A DNA stretch of 64,000 bases from Niveibacterium sp. 24ML (GCF_026586805.1 NZ_JAPFHA010000019.1:1-64000); one strand, 5' to 3'. Positions 56,420 to 64,000 are shown, counted from the stretch's first letter. A program made the numbers and translations. The notes: a model not told the origin generated them from the letters alone.

Positions 56420-56443
56420 TGCGGCCGCAATGGGTGTACGCAT
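55196..56443 (-). CDS. Porin-like outer-membrane protein, copy 2
   Basis: A 415-residue near-copy of the gene at 53445-54692, with signal peptide MRTPIAAAVALALAGPAVGQ and the same porin-like barrel and C-terminal Phe. It is the first gene of the array in the direction of transcription, so the order is porin 2, PstS-like 2, porin 1, PstS-like 1. The upstream leader differs from that of copy 1, so the two copies could be expressed differently. Confidence 0.85.
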   Translation of the reverse strand: MRTPIAAAVALALAGPAVGQEARFDWLAVSGFGTLATSMTDDPAVGFRMPFQKNVKADTWATDVDSKLGLQFDVNRGGEFSGVLQVVAQQRDKGDYKAEVEWANVMWTINDSWRVRAGRMVTPVFMLSDSQNVGYSMVPVRYAREMGDNYPLSRHDGAEVIFGAELGPGRLQVQAFGGVTSYNTASTSYKADAIFGAAATYSTGPWTFRASGTSVQLKAVGNSANSLSAIATALANPALAPLCPNCKEESQNFQDIVDGSSGVFFGLGMSYDEGAFYGHAEYGIRQGSAIVPDTSGLLLLGAYRWRTLTPFISYSMSTTSIDEAPVIATPAGSPAAFRALAGAVNGVYYGQATDRSAITIGSRWDFYRNVALKVQAEFVEHEYDSIPMGGTWPRVAGTTYDGKVNLYTASIDFIF

Positions 56444-56727
56444 GGTGTATTCCCCCGTGTTGGAACGGCCCCCGCCGCTCATCGTCACTGGCCGTTCGCC
56501 GGCCTGAAAGCACTGCGATCCGTCGCGGTTTGCTTGATGGGCGTACGATGCCCTTGCCGCGCCTGAAAGCAGTTAGCGGCACCGGGCGCGCCGGACTTTA
56601 GGAGAATGTTGTGAATGCCGACTTGAACGTTGCTTTGACGCAACGCCTGCGGTGATCTGATCGCCCGGATCGGACGACGGCGCATCGCGGGCGCGGTCTT
56701 TTGCGGCGGGCAGCCTTTGCGTGCGTG
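56444..56727. other. Intergenic region upstream of the porin/PstS-like array
   Basis: About 280 bases with no credible gene. It should contain the promoter of the array. No strong terminator for the permease gene that ends at 56728 was recognised. Confidence 0.45.
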
Positions 56728-57927
56728 CTACTCGGCCCTCAAGGCATCGAGCGGATCGAGCCGCGCCGCATGGATCGCCGGCGCCACGCCGGCCGCCAGC
56801 CCCACGCTCACCGCCACGCCTTCGGCCAGCAGTGCGTACAGCCAAGGAATGCTCACCGGCAGCGCCGGCACCGCCAGTTTCAGCAGGCCTGCAATGCTCG
56901 CGCCCAGCACCAGCCCGGCAATGCCGCCAATCGCGGCAAGCAGTGCTGCTTCGGCGAGGAAGAGCCACAGGATGCGCCGCCGCGTGGCGCCGATTGCGCG
57001 CAGCAGGCCGATTTCTGCCGTGCGTTCGGATACCGCGATGGTCAGGATCGTCAGGATGCCGACGCCGCCCACCAGCAGCGAGATGCCGCCGATCGCCGCC
57101 ACCGCGAAGGTCAGCGTATCGAGGATGGTGCCGAACACATCCAGCATCTGTTGCTGCGTGATGATCGTGAAGTCCTCGCCGCTGTGCCGCGCGGTGAGCA
57201 CCTGCTTGATGCTCGCCACCACCTCGTCCACCGGCGCAGTGGGCTCATACACGACGTGGATTTCCATCAGCCCGTCGCGGTTGAACATGTCCAGCGCACG
57301 GCCAACCGGGATGTAGGCGGTGTCGTCCAGATCGAAGCCGAGCATCTGGCCCTTGGGCGCCATCACGCCGACCACGATGTAGCGCTCACTGCCAACGCGG
57401 ATACGCGCGCCGAGCGACTGCTGGCCGGGGAACAGCTCGCGCGCCACCTTGGCGCCCAGCACTGCGAAGGCGCGCGCGTTGCGCGGATCGTCGTCCGGCA
57501 GGAACTGGCCGCTTGCCACCTTCATCTGCAAGGCGTCGGGGAACTGGTGGCCAACACCGTACAAGGCCACACGGCGCGTGCGCTTGCCGAACTCCAGTTC
57601 CGCGTTGCCCTGCACCAGCGGATCGGTCACCCGCACCCAGGCCGCGCGGCGCAGCGCGATCGCATCGTCGATCGACAGCGGGCGGGTGGTGTTGATGCCG
57701 CCCAGCGGCGCGCCCTGCGTCTGGCTCTTGCCCGGCTGCACCGTCAGCAGGTTGGTGCCGAACTGGGTGAACTCAGCGATCACAAAGTGATGCAAGCCCT
57801 CACCGATCGCGGTGAGCAGGATCACTGCCGCGATGCCCACTGCCACCCCCAGCGCCGACAGCGCGGTGCGCATCCGGTGCGCGGTGAGCGAGGTAAGCGT
57901 GAAGCGGGTGAGGTCGGCGGTGCGCAT
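56728..57927 (-). CDS. ABC transporter permease, MacB/FtsX type (second of two)
   Basis: A 399-residue inner-membrane protein of the MacB fold: transmembrane helix 1 (about 18-42, RMRTALSALGVAVGIAAVILLTAIGEG), a large periplasmic domain (about 45-265), then three helices (about 275-300, 325-355 and 365-390). FtsX-type motifs include LLVGGVGILTILTIAVSERTAEIGLLRAIGATRRRIL. It lies 13 bases after the first permease gene. With the ATPase at 59314-59997 it should form a heterodimeric exporter. Confidence 0.92.
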   Translation of the reverse strand: MRTADLTRFTLTSLTAHRMRTALSALGVAVGIAAVILLTAIGEGLHHFVIAEFTQFGTNLLTVQPGKSQTQGAPLGGINTTRPLSIDDAIALRRAAWVRVTDPLVQGNAELEFGKRTRRVALYGVGHQFPDALQMKVASGQFLPDDDPRNARAFAVLGAKVARELFPGQQSLGARIRVGSERYIVVGVMAPKGQMLGFDLDDTAYIPVGRALDMFNRDGLMEIHVVYEPTAPVDEVVASIKQVLTARHSGEDFTIITQQQMLDVFGTILDTLTFAVAAIGGISLLVGGVGILTILTIAVSERTAEIGLLRAIGATRRRILWLFLAEAALLAAIGGIAGLVLGASIAGLLKLAVPALPVSIPWLYALLAEGVAVSVGLAAGVAPAIHAARLDPLDALRAE

Positions 57928-57940
57928 TGTCAGTGCCCTC

Positions 57941-59161
57941 TCATCGCTTCGACAAGGCCTGCACCGGATCGAGCTTCGCTGCCTGGCGCGCCGGCATCAC
58001 GGTGAACACGACTGCGGTGACCACGGCCGTGAGCGGCGCGGCCACCAGCGCCCACCACGGCGCCGAAAACGGAATGTTCGGGAAGGCCGCAATCAACGCC
58101 TGCTGGCCCAGCAGCCCCACCGCCACGCCCGCCGCCGCGCCGCCCAGCGCCAGCAGCACCGCTTCGCTGAAGAAGATGTGGCGGATCTCCGCCGCGGTCG
58201 CGCCGAGCGCCTTCAGCAGCCCGATCTCGCTGCGCCGCTGCGCGACCGAAATCAGCATCACGTTCATCACCAGGATGCCCGCCACCGCGAGGCTGATCGC
58301 CGCCAGCCCGCCGATCGCCAGCGTCAGGGTGCCGAGGATGCGGTCGAAGGTTGCCAGCACTGCATCCTGTGTGATCACCGTGACGTCGCGCTCGCCTTCG
58401 TGTCGCTGCATCAGGATCGCCTCGGCATCGGCCTTGGCTTGCGGCACCTGATCGCGGTGCTTGGCCTCCACCAGCACGCGGAACAGGCCCTCGGTATTGA
58501 AAAGCGCCTGCGCCGCGGCCACCGGTACGATCACCACTTCGTCGGTGTTGAAACCCAGCGAGGTGCCCTGCTTGCCAAGCACGCCGATCACGCGGAAGCG
58601 CCGGTCGCCAATGCGCAGCCAAAGACCCAGCGCGTTGCGGGCGCCAAACAACTCCTTGGCAAGGTCGCGCCCGATCACGCAAATCGGCTGCGCATGGTGC
58701 GGATCGCCCGCGGGCAGGAAGACGCCCTGCGCGAGCGTCATGTTGCGCACCGCGAGGAAGTCGGCCGTTGAGCCGAGCACCGGCCCCTCGCGCACGCGCG
58801 CGTCGGCGCCATCGGCCGCCCGCACCGCGCCAAGGCCCACGATCAGCGGCGCAAGGCGGCGCACCGCCAGGCTGCGTTGCAGGGCCAGCGCATCGTCCAA
58901 CGTGATGTCGCGGGTCGTTTCGCCGCTCGCAATCGCCGGCCCGGCGCCCGCGGTCTCCGATCGCCCCGGCAGCACGATCACGAGGTTCGTGCCAAGCGCG
59001 CCGAACTGCTCGGCCACGTAACGCCGCGCGCCTTCGCCCAAGGCGCTCACCAGCACCACTGCCGCCACGCCGATGCCCATCGCCAGCAGCACCAGCGCGG
59101 TCCGCACCACGCCACCGCGTACCACGCGTGCGGCGTACTGCAGCAGATCGGCGTTGCGCAT
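57941..59161 (-). CDS. ABC transporter permease, MacB/FtsX type (first of two)
   Basis: A 406-residue MacB-type permease like the next gene: an N-terminal helix (VVRTALVLLAMGIGVAAVVLVSALGEGARR), a periplasmic domain with ALGTNLVIVLPGRSETAG and LGKQGTSLGFNTDEVVIVP, and three C-terminal helices with VAQRRSEIGLLKALGATAAEI. The start MRNADLLQYAARVVRGG at 59161 is used because it matches family N-termini. The cargo is unknown; MacB-type systems export antibiotics, lipopeptides or toxins. Confidence 0.92.
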   Translation of the reverse strand: MRNADLLQYAARVVRGGVVRTALVLLAMGIGVAAVVLVSALGEGARRYVAEQFGALGTNLVIVLPGRSETAGAGPAIASGETTRDITLDDALALQRSLAVRRLAPLIVGLGAVRAADGADARVREGPVLGSTADFLAVRNMTLAQGVFLPAGDPHHAQPICVIGRDLAKELFGARNALGLWLRIGDRRFRVIGVLGKQGTSLGFNTDEVVIVPVAAAQALFNTEGLFRVLVEAKHRDQVPQAKADAEAILMQRHEGERDVTVITQDAVLATFDRILGTLTLAIGGLAAISLAVAGILVMNVMLISVAQRRSEIGLLKALGATAAEIRHIFFSEAVLLALGGAAAGVAVGLLGQQALIAAFPNIPFSAPWWALVAAPLTAVVTAVVFTVMPARQAAKLDPVQALSKR

Positions 59162-59313
59162 CTCAGTGCCGCCCGGCCGCCCGAAGGCGCTGAGGCGCCC
59201 CCCTGGGGGGGTGGAGCGAGGACTTCGCGAAGCACTGCTTCGCGCTCGCGGAACGGGCCGGCTGTGCAAAGCCGGCACTGGTGCGGTGAAGTGAGCGTGG
59301 GGGTAGTTTCATC
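59162..59313. repeat. Hairpin-rich spacer in the efflux operon
   Basis: The 152-base gap between ATPase and first permease contains a run of C and G residues (about 59198-59212), a CTTCGCGAAG/GCTTCGCG-type stretch and a CCGGC/GCCGG hairpin. It looks like REP-type intergenic sequence rather than coding DNA. Confidence 0.4.
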
Positions 59314-59997
59314 TCAGCGTCCGTCCTGAACGATCTCGCCATCGACCATGTGCAACTGCCGATGCGCGCGGCGGCCCAGTTCCGGGTCGTGGGTCACGAT
59401 GATCAAGGTGGCGCCCGCGGCCTGCAGGCCTTCGAGCAGGGCGATCACGTCCTGCCCGGTGTGGCGGTCGAGGTTGCCGGTCGGCTCGTCGGCGAGGATC
59501 AGCGAGGGCCGCATCGCCATCGCCCGCGCAATCGCCACCCGCTGACACTGCCCGCCGGAAAGCTGGTTCGGCCGGTGGTCGGCGCGCGGCGTGAGGCCGT
59601 AGTCGCGCAGCAACACCTCGACGCGCGCAGTGCGCTCCGCCGGGTCGATGCCCGCCAGCACCATCGGCAACTCGATGTTCTCGCGCGCCGACAGCCGTGG
59701 CACCAGATGGAAGGACTGGAACACGAAGCCGATCTTCTCGCGCCGCGCCAGCGCCCGTGCGTCGTCATCCAGCCCGGTCACGTCGCGGCCGTCGAGCAGG
59801 TAGTGGCCGCTGTCCGGCTGGTCGAGCAGGCCCAGCACGTTCAGCAGCGTCGACTTGCCTGAGCCCGACGGTCCCATGATCGCGATGTACTCGCCCTGCG
59901 CGATGCTGAGGTCCAGCCCACGCAGCGCTTGCACCGTCTCGTCTCCGACGGTGAAGCGGCGGGTGATGGCGGAGAGGTGGATCAGGGGTGGGGGCAT
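59314..59997 (-). CDS. ABC transporter ATP-binding protein, MacB/LolD type
   Basis: A 227-residue ATPase. Walker A is GPSGSGKST, the Q loop is FVFQSFHLVPRLSARENIELP, the signature is LSGGQCQRVAIARA, Walker B is LILADEPTGNLD, and the H loop is IIVTHDPELG. The signature has Cys where Gln is usual. It drives the two permeases. The adaptor gene of the same system lies on the other side of an inserted orphan gene and repeats (about 2.1 kb away). Confidence 0.94.
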   Translation of the reverse strand: MPPPLIHLSAITRRFTVGDETVQALRGLDLSIAQGEYIAIMGPSGSGKSTLLNVLGLLDQPDSGHYLLDGRDVTGLDDDARALARREKIGFVFQSFHLVPRLSARENIELPMVLAGIDPAERTARVEVLLRDYGLTPRADHRPNQLSGGQCQRVAIARAMAMRPSLILADEPTGNLDRHTGQDVIALLEGLQAAGATLIIVTHDPELGRRAHRQLHMVDGEIVQDGR

Positions 59998-60058
59998 CGT
60001 TCTTCGAGCCTGTGGTTGCTTGACCGCACCCTGAGGGGGGTTGAGGACATTGAGTGCC

Positions 60059-61246
60059 TCAGTCTCTGCGGACGAATGGGCCGAGTCTCCCAGACACAAA
60101 GTGGTTGGGGCGCCAGCCGGCACAAAGCTTCTCGACTACAAAGTTGTCCATGAATCCGGCAACAACGCCAACAACTGGGTTTGTTGCATCAAGGGCGAGA
60201 GTAAGCAGGTAGCGGAGGCTCTTCGCCGGGAGTTTCTGGATCCAACCTTCCGAAGTGACATCACGCATGTAGCTGCGAATCATGCCTTCGTCCGGACTTA
60301 CAGTTTTCAACCAGCTTTTGAACCTTTCTGCACGATCCAGCATGACGAGAAACTCATCAAACGAACGCTCGCCGGCATCAATGACCTCTGCAACAGTGGG
60401 TGAGTCGGGCAGCGTGACCTCAGTAAACGCTCTGCGGGCGTTGATGTTGAGTTTTGATCTCCGGAGGAGTTCGGCGTGCCGCACTTGAATGATCGATGAC
60501 GTGACTGATGACGTCACAAAATCGCCACCGTAAAACGCGGCCAGCGCGAGATCTGCTCTGGCGTCCAATAGATTAGTCAAGAGGTGCGCAATTGTTAGCG
60601 GCTCAAGAGATGGAACGGCGGCCGCCCTTCTTTTATTGATGCCGTCGAGATCGAGATTGGAGAACACAAATGCGCCCAGATCCGAAATAAGGACCTCGAA
60701 CTTGAAGTCGTCTCCAACTTTGTAACCACCCGGAGTTACAGCGATTGCCGCCCGTATAGCCTGGGTAACAAACGCTGCGTCCGAAAGATCGTTCTTCGCA
60801 GCCTCTGTAATTCCACCGCGTAGGAAGTGATGGCCGGACAATTTCCGAACGGACACGCGTTCGAGAAAAGCTCCGACGAACTTCTTTGCTTTGGTTCTCG
60901 CGATGCCCAGACTCTCCAAGTCAAATTGCAGCCTGTCCTGCGTTGATCTCAATTCGCCGGTACTTTCGTTTCCCGAGAACCGCATGGCAACGAAGTTGTG
61001 ATAATTCGATACGCCGACAGAATTTGTCTGCGTCCCCAGTATTTCCTCGCAGAAAACGCCCGATATGTCAGGACGACGAATTAACGTAAGTACGCCGTCG
61101 GTCCCAAGCTGGCGAACCAAGCCCAGCAACGTGCTTCGGTCAATGAAAACCTGCACTTTCTGGTAATAGAGCATCGACTCTGCGATTTGACCTGCCGAAA
61201 TGGGCAGGCCTCCTTCCTCTCTGCGGAGCACTATGTGGTCAAACAT
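60059..61246 (-). CDS. Orphan protein of unknown function inside the efflux operon
   Basis: A 395-residue protein that I do not recognise. The start MFDHIVLRREEGG at 61246 is chosen because upstream in-frame sequence is repeat-derived. Visible features are an N-terminal AGQIAESMLYYQKVQVFIDRSTLLGLVRQLGTDGV region (predicted helical, with buried-type hydrophobics), a middle segment with KFEVLISDLGAFVFSNLDLDGINKR, and a C-terminal helix-rich part with PTVAEVIDAGERSFDEFLVMLDRAERF. No signal peptide or transmembrane helix is clear, so it is probably cytoplasmic. The DNA is lower in GC than the neighbouring genes, which suggests transfer. It sits between the ATPase and adaptor genes with repeats on its upstream side. 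Confidence 0.75.
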   Translation of the reverse strand: MFDHIVLRREEGGLPISAGQIAESMLYYQKVQVFIDRSTLLGLVRQLGTDGVLTLIRRPDISGVFCEEILGTQTNSVGVSNYHNFVAMRFSGNESTGELRSTQDRLQFDLESLGIARTKAKKFVGAFLERVSVRKLSGHHFLRGGITEAAKNDLSDAAFVTQAIRAAIAVTPGGYKVGDDFKFEVLISDLGAFVFSNLDLDGINKRRAAAVPSLEPLTIAHLLTNLLDARADLALAAFYGGDFVTSSVTSSIIQVRHAELLRRSKLNINARRAFTEVTLPDSPTVAEVIDAGERSFDEFLVMLDRAERFKSWLKTVSPDEGMIRSYMRDVTSEGWIQKLPAKSLRYLLTLALDATNPVVGVVAGFMDNFVVEKLCAGWRPNHFVSGRLGPFVRRD

Positions 61247-61272
61247 TTGAGTCTCGTGGTTGGGACAGTTTC

Positions 61273-61601
61273 GTAGGTTGGGCTGAGTGGTGCGAAGCCC
61301 AACGTTTGGGTGCGTGATCGTGGGGTGCGGCTTGCGATGGGCGTTGTTGATTTGCGGGCGTGCTTTGGCCGGGAGTCCGTCCCGGCGGCCGGGTTCCTTT
61401 CTCTTGCTTGCCCAAGAGAAAGGAACCAAAGAGAAGGGCACCCGGCGTTCGCGGTCGGGCGCTTTGCGCCCGACTTCCCTCGCGTGCTCGCGAAGTCGGG
61501 CGGCTGCGGAACTCGGCCCTGCGGGCCTCAGACAGTCCTCGCCGTCGGCGCTCCGCGCCGATGCCCCGAGTTCGCTGCGCTGCTCGGCGCTCTCGACGGG
61601 A
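61273..61601 (+). repeat. Hairpin-rich intergenic repeat, copy A
   Basis: It starts with a GTTGGGCT/AGCCCAAC hairpin (61277-61284 with 61296-61303). The central 15-bp stem (61392-61406 with 61413-61427) is followed by a series of short GC hairpins and a conserved core (AACTCGGCCCTGCGGGCC). It ends near GCTCTCGACGGGA. It is shared with copies B (reverse) and C. Confidence 0.8.
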
Positions 61602-61780
61602 CGCAAAGTCAAAACCGTCGGTGTTTCAACGTGCGTTGCGCATTCGTGGTCGGGATGAAGTGAAACGGAAGCTGGAGCGGCCAGTGAAATCGCGCACCCT
61701 GGACCCATGCCTGCGGCCAGCATCTCGCCTACCGGAGCGCCGCAACGGTCGAGCGTCGACGTTTTCCCAATCCCCTCTGA

Positions 61781-62090
61781 AACGCCGAGCAGCACAGAAG
61801 CGTCGGGTTCCGACGCGTAGCGGCGGTGGCGAGGACTGTTTGAGGCCCGCAGGGCCGAGTTCCGCAGCCACCCGATGCTTCGAGCAGCGCAGGGAACCCC
61901 TTGCGCAGCAAGGGGCGTTGAAGCGGGGCGACTTTCTTTGGTTTCTTTCTTTGTTCGCACAAAGAAAGAAACCCGCCCGCCGGGGGCGGGACCCCGGCCA
62001 ACGAACGGTGGTGCCACGGCAGCCGACAATTGAAGTGAAGGGTCTGCGCGCGCGGGACGTTGGGCTTCGCTGCGCTCAGCCCAACCTGCG
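61781..62090 (-). repeat. Hairpin-rich intergenic repeat, copy B (inverted)
   Basis: The reverse-oriented relative of copies A and C, with its 15-bp central stem at 61940-61954 and 61959-61973 and its GTTGGGCT/AGCCCAAC hairpin at 62059-62066 and 62078-62085. Confidence 0.8.
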
Positions 62091-62118
62091 CTCAATCGCG
62101 TCGCCGGCCAGCGCGGCA

Positions 62119-63303
62119 TCATTTCCTCACCAGATCAGCTTCCGCCTTCGCCCCCGCCTTCACGCCCGCGCGGTCCAGCGAGGTGACGATGCGATCGCCC
62201 TTCGCGAGTCCGCTCGCGACTTCGGTGAACTCCCAGTTCGACAGGCCGGGCGAGAACGTCACTTCCTTCAGCACGCCATCGCTGCCGAGCACCAGCACGC
62301 GGTTGCCGGGCATCACTGCTGCGGTGGGTACGCGCAGCACTGGGTCATGGGTGGTGACGATGATGTCGACGTCGGCGCTGTAGCCGATCAGCAACGCCTG
62401 GGTGTCGGCGGTGTCGGTGAAGTGCACTTCGACTTCGGCGGTGCGGGCCTGCTTTTCGAGCGCGAGTACGTAGGGCGCGATGCGTTTCACCGTGCCCTTG
62501 AAGTGGCGGTCGCGGAAGGCGTCGAGCGTGATGCGCGCGCTCATGCCGAGCTTGAGGCGCGCGGCATCGACTTCATCGATCGGGGCGCTGACGTAGAGGC
62601 AGCTATCGTCGATCAGGTCCACCGCCGGCAGGGTCTGGATGCCGGGGGGCGAGGGGGTGAGGTACTCGCCGACCTCGCCGTTGAGTTCGGCGACGATGCC
62701 GTCGAAGGGCGCGCGCAGCACGGTGCGCGCAGTGTCGGCTTGCGAGGCGCCGATGCGTGCCTGCGCCTCGCCGACTTGCGCCTTGGCGGCACTGCAGGCG
62801 GCAGCGCGGGACTTGGCTTCAGACAGGGTTTGTTCGATGCCTTCGGGTGAGAGGAAACCCTGATCGCGTAGTTGTTGAGCGCGGCGCGCGTTGGCAGCGG
62901 CGGTGTCGGCGACGGTGCAGGCTTCATTGACGCGGGCACGAGCGCTGAGCAGTTGCTCGCGGGCGATGCGTTCGCGCGCGGTGACGTCGTCGTTCCACAG
63001 TTCCAGCAGCAGGTCGCCGGCTTTGACGCGCTGCCCTTTCTTCACGGCCAGCGTGCCGATGCGGCCACCAGCGGGCGGTGCCAGTTTGGCGCGGCGGCAG
63101 GCGGTGACCGAGCCGGCGCGGGTGTTCGACACCGTGGCCTCGACGCGGCCGGGCTGGACTTCAGTAACGGTGACGGCGATCGGCTTGGGACGGGTGAGCG
63201 TGTAGGCGAGGGCAGCGACTGCCACTGCGAGCACCGCCACAACGATCAGGCGGCGTGTGAGTTTGCTGCGTGGCTTGCTGGGTGCGGTCTGCGGCGAGTC
63301 CAT
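62119..63303 (-). CDS. Efflux RND/ABC periplasmic adaptor (HlyD/MacA-like)
   Basis: A 394-residue membrane-fusion protein. An N-terminal transmembrane anchor (about 15-37) is followed by a lipoyl-like half motif (AGGRIGTLAVKKGQRVKAGDLLLEL), an alpha-helical hairpin (about 100-190), the second lipoyl half (TVLRAPFDGIVAELNGEVGEYL), and barrel domains to the end. The start MDSPQTAP at 63303 gives the usual short cytoplasmic tail. It should link the MacB-type permeases to an outer-membrane TolC-type channel, which is not encoded in the window. Confidence 0.93.
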   Translation of the reverse strand: MDSPQTAPSKPRSKLTRRLIVVAVLAVAVAALAYTLTRPKPIAVTVTEVQPGRVEATVSNTRAGSVTACRRAKLAPPAGGRIGTLAVKKGQRVKAGDLLLELWNDDVTARERIAREQLLSARARVNEACTVADTAAANARRAQQLRDQGFLSPEGIEQTLSEAKSRAAACSAAKAQVGEAQARIGASQADTARTVLRAPFDGIVAELNGEVGEYLTPSPPGIQTLPAVDLIDDSCLYVSAPIDEVDAARLKLGMSARITLDAFRDRHFKGTVKRIAPYVLALEKQARTAEVEVHFTDTADTQALLIGYSADVDIIVTTHDPVLRVPTAAVMPGNRVLVLGSDGVLKEVTFSPGLSNWEFTEVASGLAKGDRIVTSLDRAGVKAGAKAEADLVRK

Positions 63304-63826
63304 CTGAGCCTCTTGCACGGATAGAACTGCAGACACTACACCCCTTACGGGGGAGAGGGGTTTTGCGCGGGGTCAGGGGCGGTGGGATTTGGGTAGTGCC
63401 GCGTGGTGCGGCTGTGTGCTTCGTGGCGTAGGTTGGTGCTGAGCGTGAGCGGAGCCCAACATTTGTTGGCTTTCGGCTGGGTTTGATCAGCTGGGTCGGT
63501 CGCGGCTTCGAGCCGGGTCCCGGCCCGGCGGCCGGGGTTCTTTCTTTGTGCGAACAAAGAAAGAACCCAAAGAAAGTCGCCCGGCCTTCGCGGTCAGGCG
63601 CTGCGCGCCTGACTTCCCTCGCGTGCTCGCGCAGTCGGGCGGCTGCGGAACTCGGCCCTGCGGGCCTCAGACAGTCCTCGCCGTCGGCGCTGCGCGCCGA
63701 TCCCCCGACCCCGCTGCGCCACTCGGCGCTCTCGACGGGATCGGGCCGCGATTCACGGCGGTTGCCCGCTCTCGGGGGGCGTTTGTCGGCTGGGCACACT
63801 CCTGCCGCAACGCGGCAAGCAATCCC
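63304..63826. other. Repeat-filled intergenic region at the window end
   Basis: About 520 bases without a real gene between the adaptor gene and the helicase gene. It contains copy C of the hairpin-rich repeat. Confidence 0.65.
63427..63740 (+). repeat. Hairpin-rich intergenic repeat, copy C
   Basis: The same orientation as copy A. The central perfect stem is 63535-63549 paired with 63554-63568 around GCGA. The core and the terminal GCTCTCGACGGGA are nearly identical to copy A. Confidence 0.8.
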
Positions 63827-64000
63827 TCAATCCGGCAGCGGCGCGAACAGTGCCTGCAAGCCGGCTTCGTCGAATTTGGCGTCGCCGGCGTGGTCTTCGG
63901 AGAGGATGCCGGCGGCGAGCGCGGCTTTCTGTTCCTGCAGCGCGAGGATCTTTTCTTCGATGCTGCCGGCGACGACCAGTTTGTAGACGAACACGTTCTT
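63827..64000 (-). CDS. SNF2-family DEAD/DEAH-box helicase, C-terminal end (partial)
   Basis: The last 57 residues of a gene that enters from the right of the window: KNVFVYKLVVAGSIEEKILA, LQEQKAALAAGILSED, then LQALFAPLPD and TGA. The VYKLVVAGSIEEKIL segment is the conserved end of bacterial SWI2/SNF2 ATPases (helicase motif VI region and following helix), and the LFAPLP end is typical of the proteobacterial group. Its catalytic motifs lie outside the window, so function rests on this tail. Confidence 0.85.
   Translation of the reverse strand, partial: KNVFVYKLVVAGSIEEKILALQEQKAALAAGILSEDHAGDAKFDEAGLQALFAPLPD

Larger units (their letters stand above)
61247..62118. other. Repeat-filled intergenic region
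   Basis: About 870 bases without a real gene. The long open frames here come from repeat sequence. The region holds two oppositely oriented copies (A and B) of a hairpin-rich repeat. Confidence 0.7.

Noticed and set aside
61247-62122. N-terminal extension of the orphan protein to 687 residues
   Set aside because: The extra part is repeat sequence (Arg/Pro/Ser-rich), while real-looking sequence begins at MFDHIV.
61360-62850. Rightward 496-residue open frame
   Set aside because: It runs through repeat copies A and B and antisense of the adaptor gene, with repeat-derived residues and no family resemblance.

Overview
The window is about 64 kb of high-GC chromosomal DNA from a Gram-negative bacterium. 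The best guess is a betaproteobacterium of the Rhodocyclales/Azoarcus-Zoogloea type. This is inferred from the order ponA / pilMNOPQ / aroK-aroB / dgt-like / gltB-gltD, two chemoreceptors with the long proteobacterial signalling domain, an LptM-type lipoprotein beside frataxin (cyaY), and the style of the intergenic repeats. No plasmid, prophage or CRISPR features are seen. Most of the sequence is compact housekeeping DNA with short gaps and many ATGA start/stop overlaps.

Layout. 0-7 kb: a chemoreceptor, tRNA-Gly(CCC), an autotransporter GDSL esterase, thiS-thiG, trmB and an aldo/keto reductase. 7-8.5 kb: a lower-GC accessory pocket with a CPBP membrane protease, a tiny membrane protein and short repeats. 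8.5-11.7 kb: a frameshifted MOSC gene, a Spy/CpxP-like periplasmic protein, and an old-yellow-enzyme gene with its TetR regulator and two matching operators. 11.7-20 kb: a long leftward run slt - NDUFA9-like SDR - GST - cca - pbpC - phrB, in which the PBP1C transpeptidase domain looks dead. 20-24.3 kb: 5-formyl-THF cyclo-ligase, an acyltransferase plus CdsA-like pair, a nitronate monooxygenase, lptM and cyaY. 24.3-38.2 kb: ponA, pilMNOPQ, a large Big-1 repeat lipoprotein, aroK-aroB, a dGTPase and a RAYT transposase. 38.3-44.7 kb: gltB-gltD (glutamate synthase), followed by a duplicated gltD tail.

44.7-52.8 kb: cobQ, a MarR regulator with a fused ArsN2-ArsN1 acetyltransferase, an S66 carboxypeptidase, a YkgJ / methyltransferase-like / YceH overlap cluster and a second chemoreceptor. 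53-56.5 kb: a tandemly duplicated pair of a porin-like gene and a small PstS-like gene; the porins are almost identical while the small genes have diverged. 56.7-63.3 kb: a MacA/MacB-type efflux operon (adaptor, ATPase, two permeases), interrupted between adaptor and ATPase by a lower-GC orphan gene and repeats. The window ends inside the 3' end of an SNF2-type helicase gene.

The points most worth a second look are the degenerate PBP1C, the porin/PstS-like tandem array with a gene-conversion pattern, the covarying hairpin repeats around the efflux operon, the Big-1 lipoprotein between pilQ and aroK, the ArsN2-ArsN1 fusion with paired operators, and the orphan gene inside the efflux operon. 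None of these has been shown to be a new system. They are sequence-level observations made without database searches.
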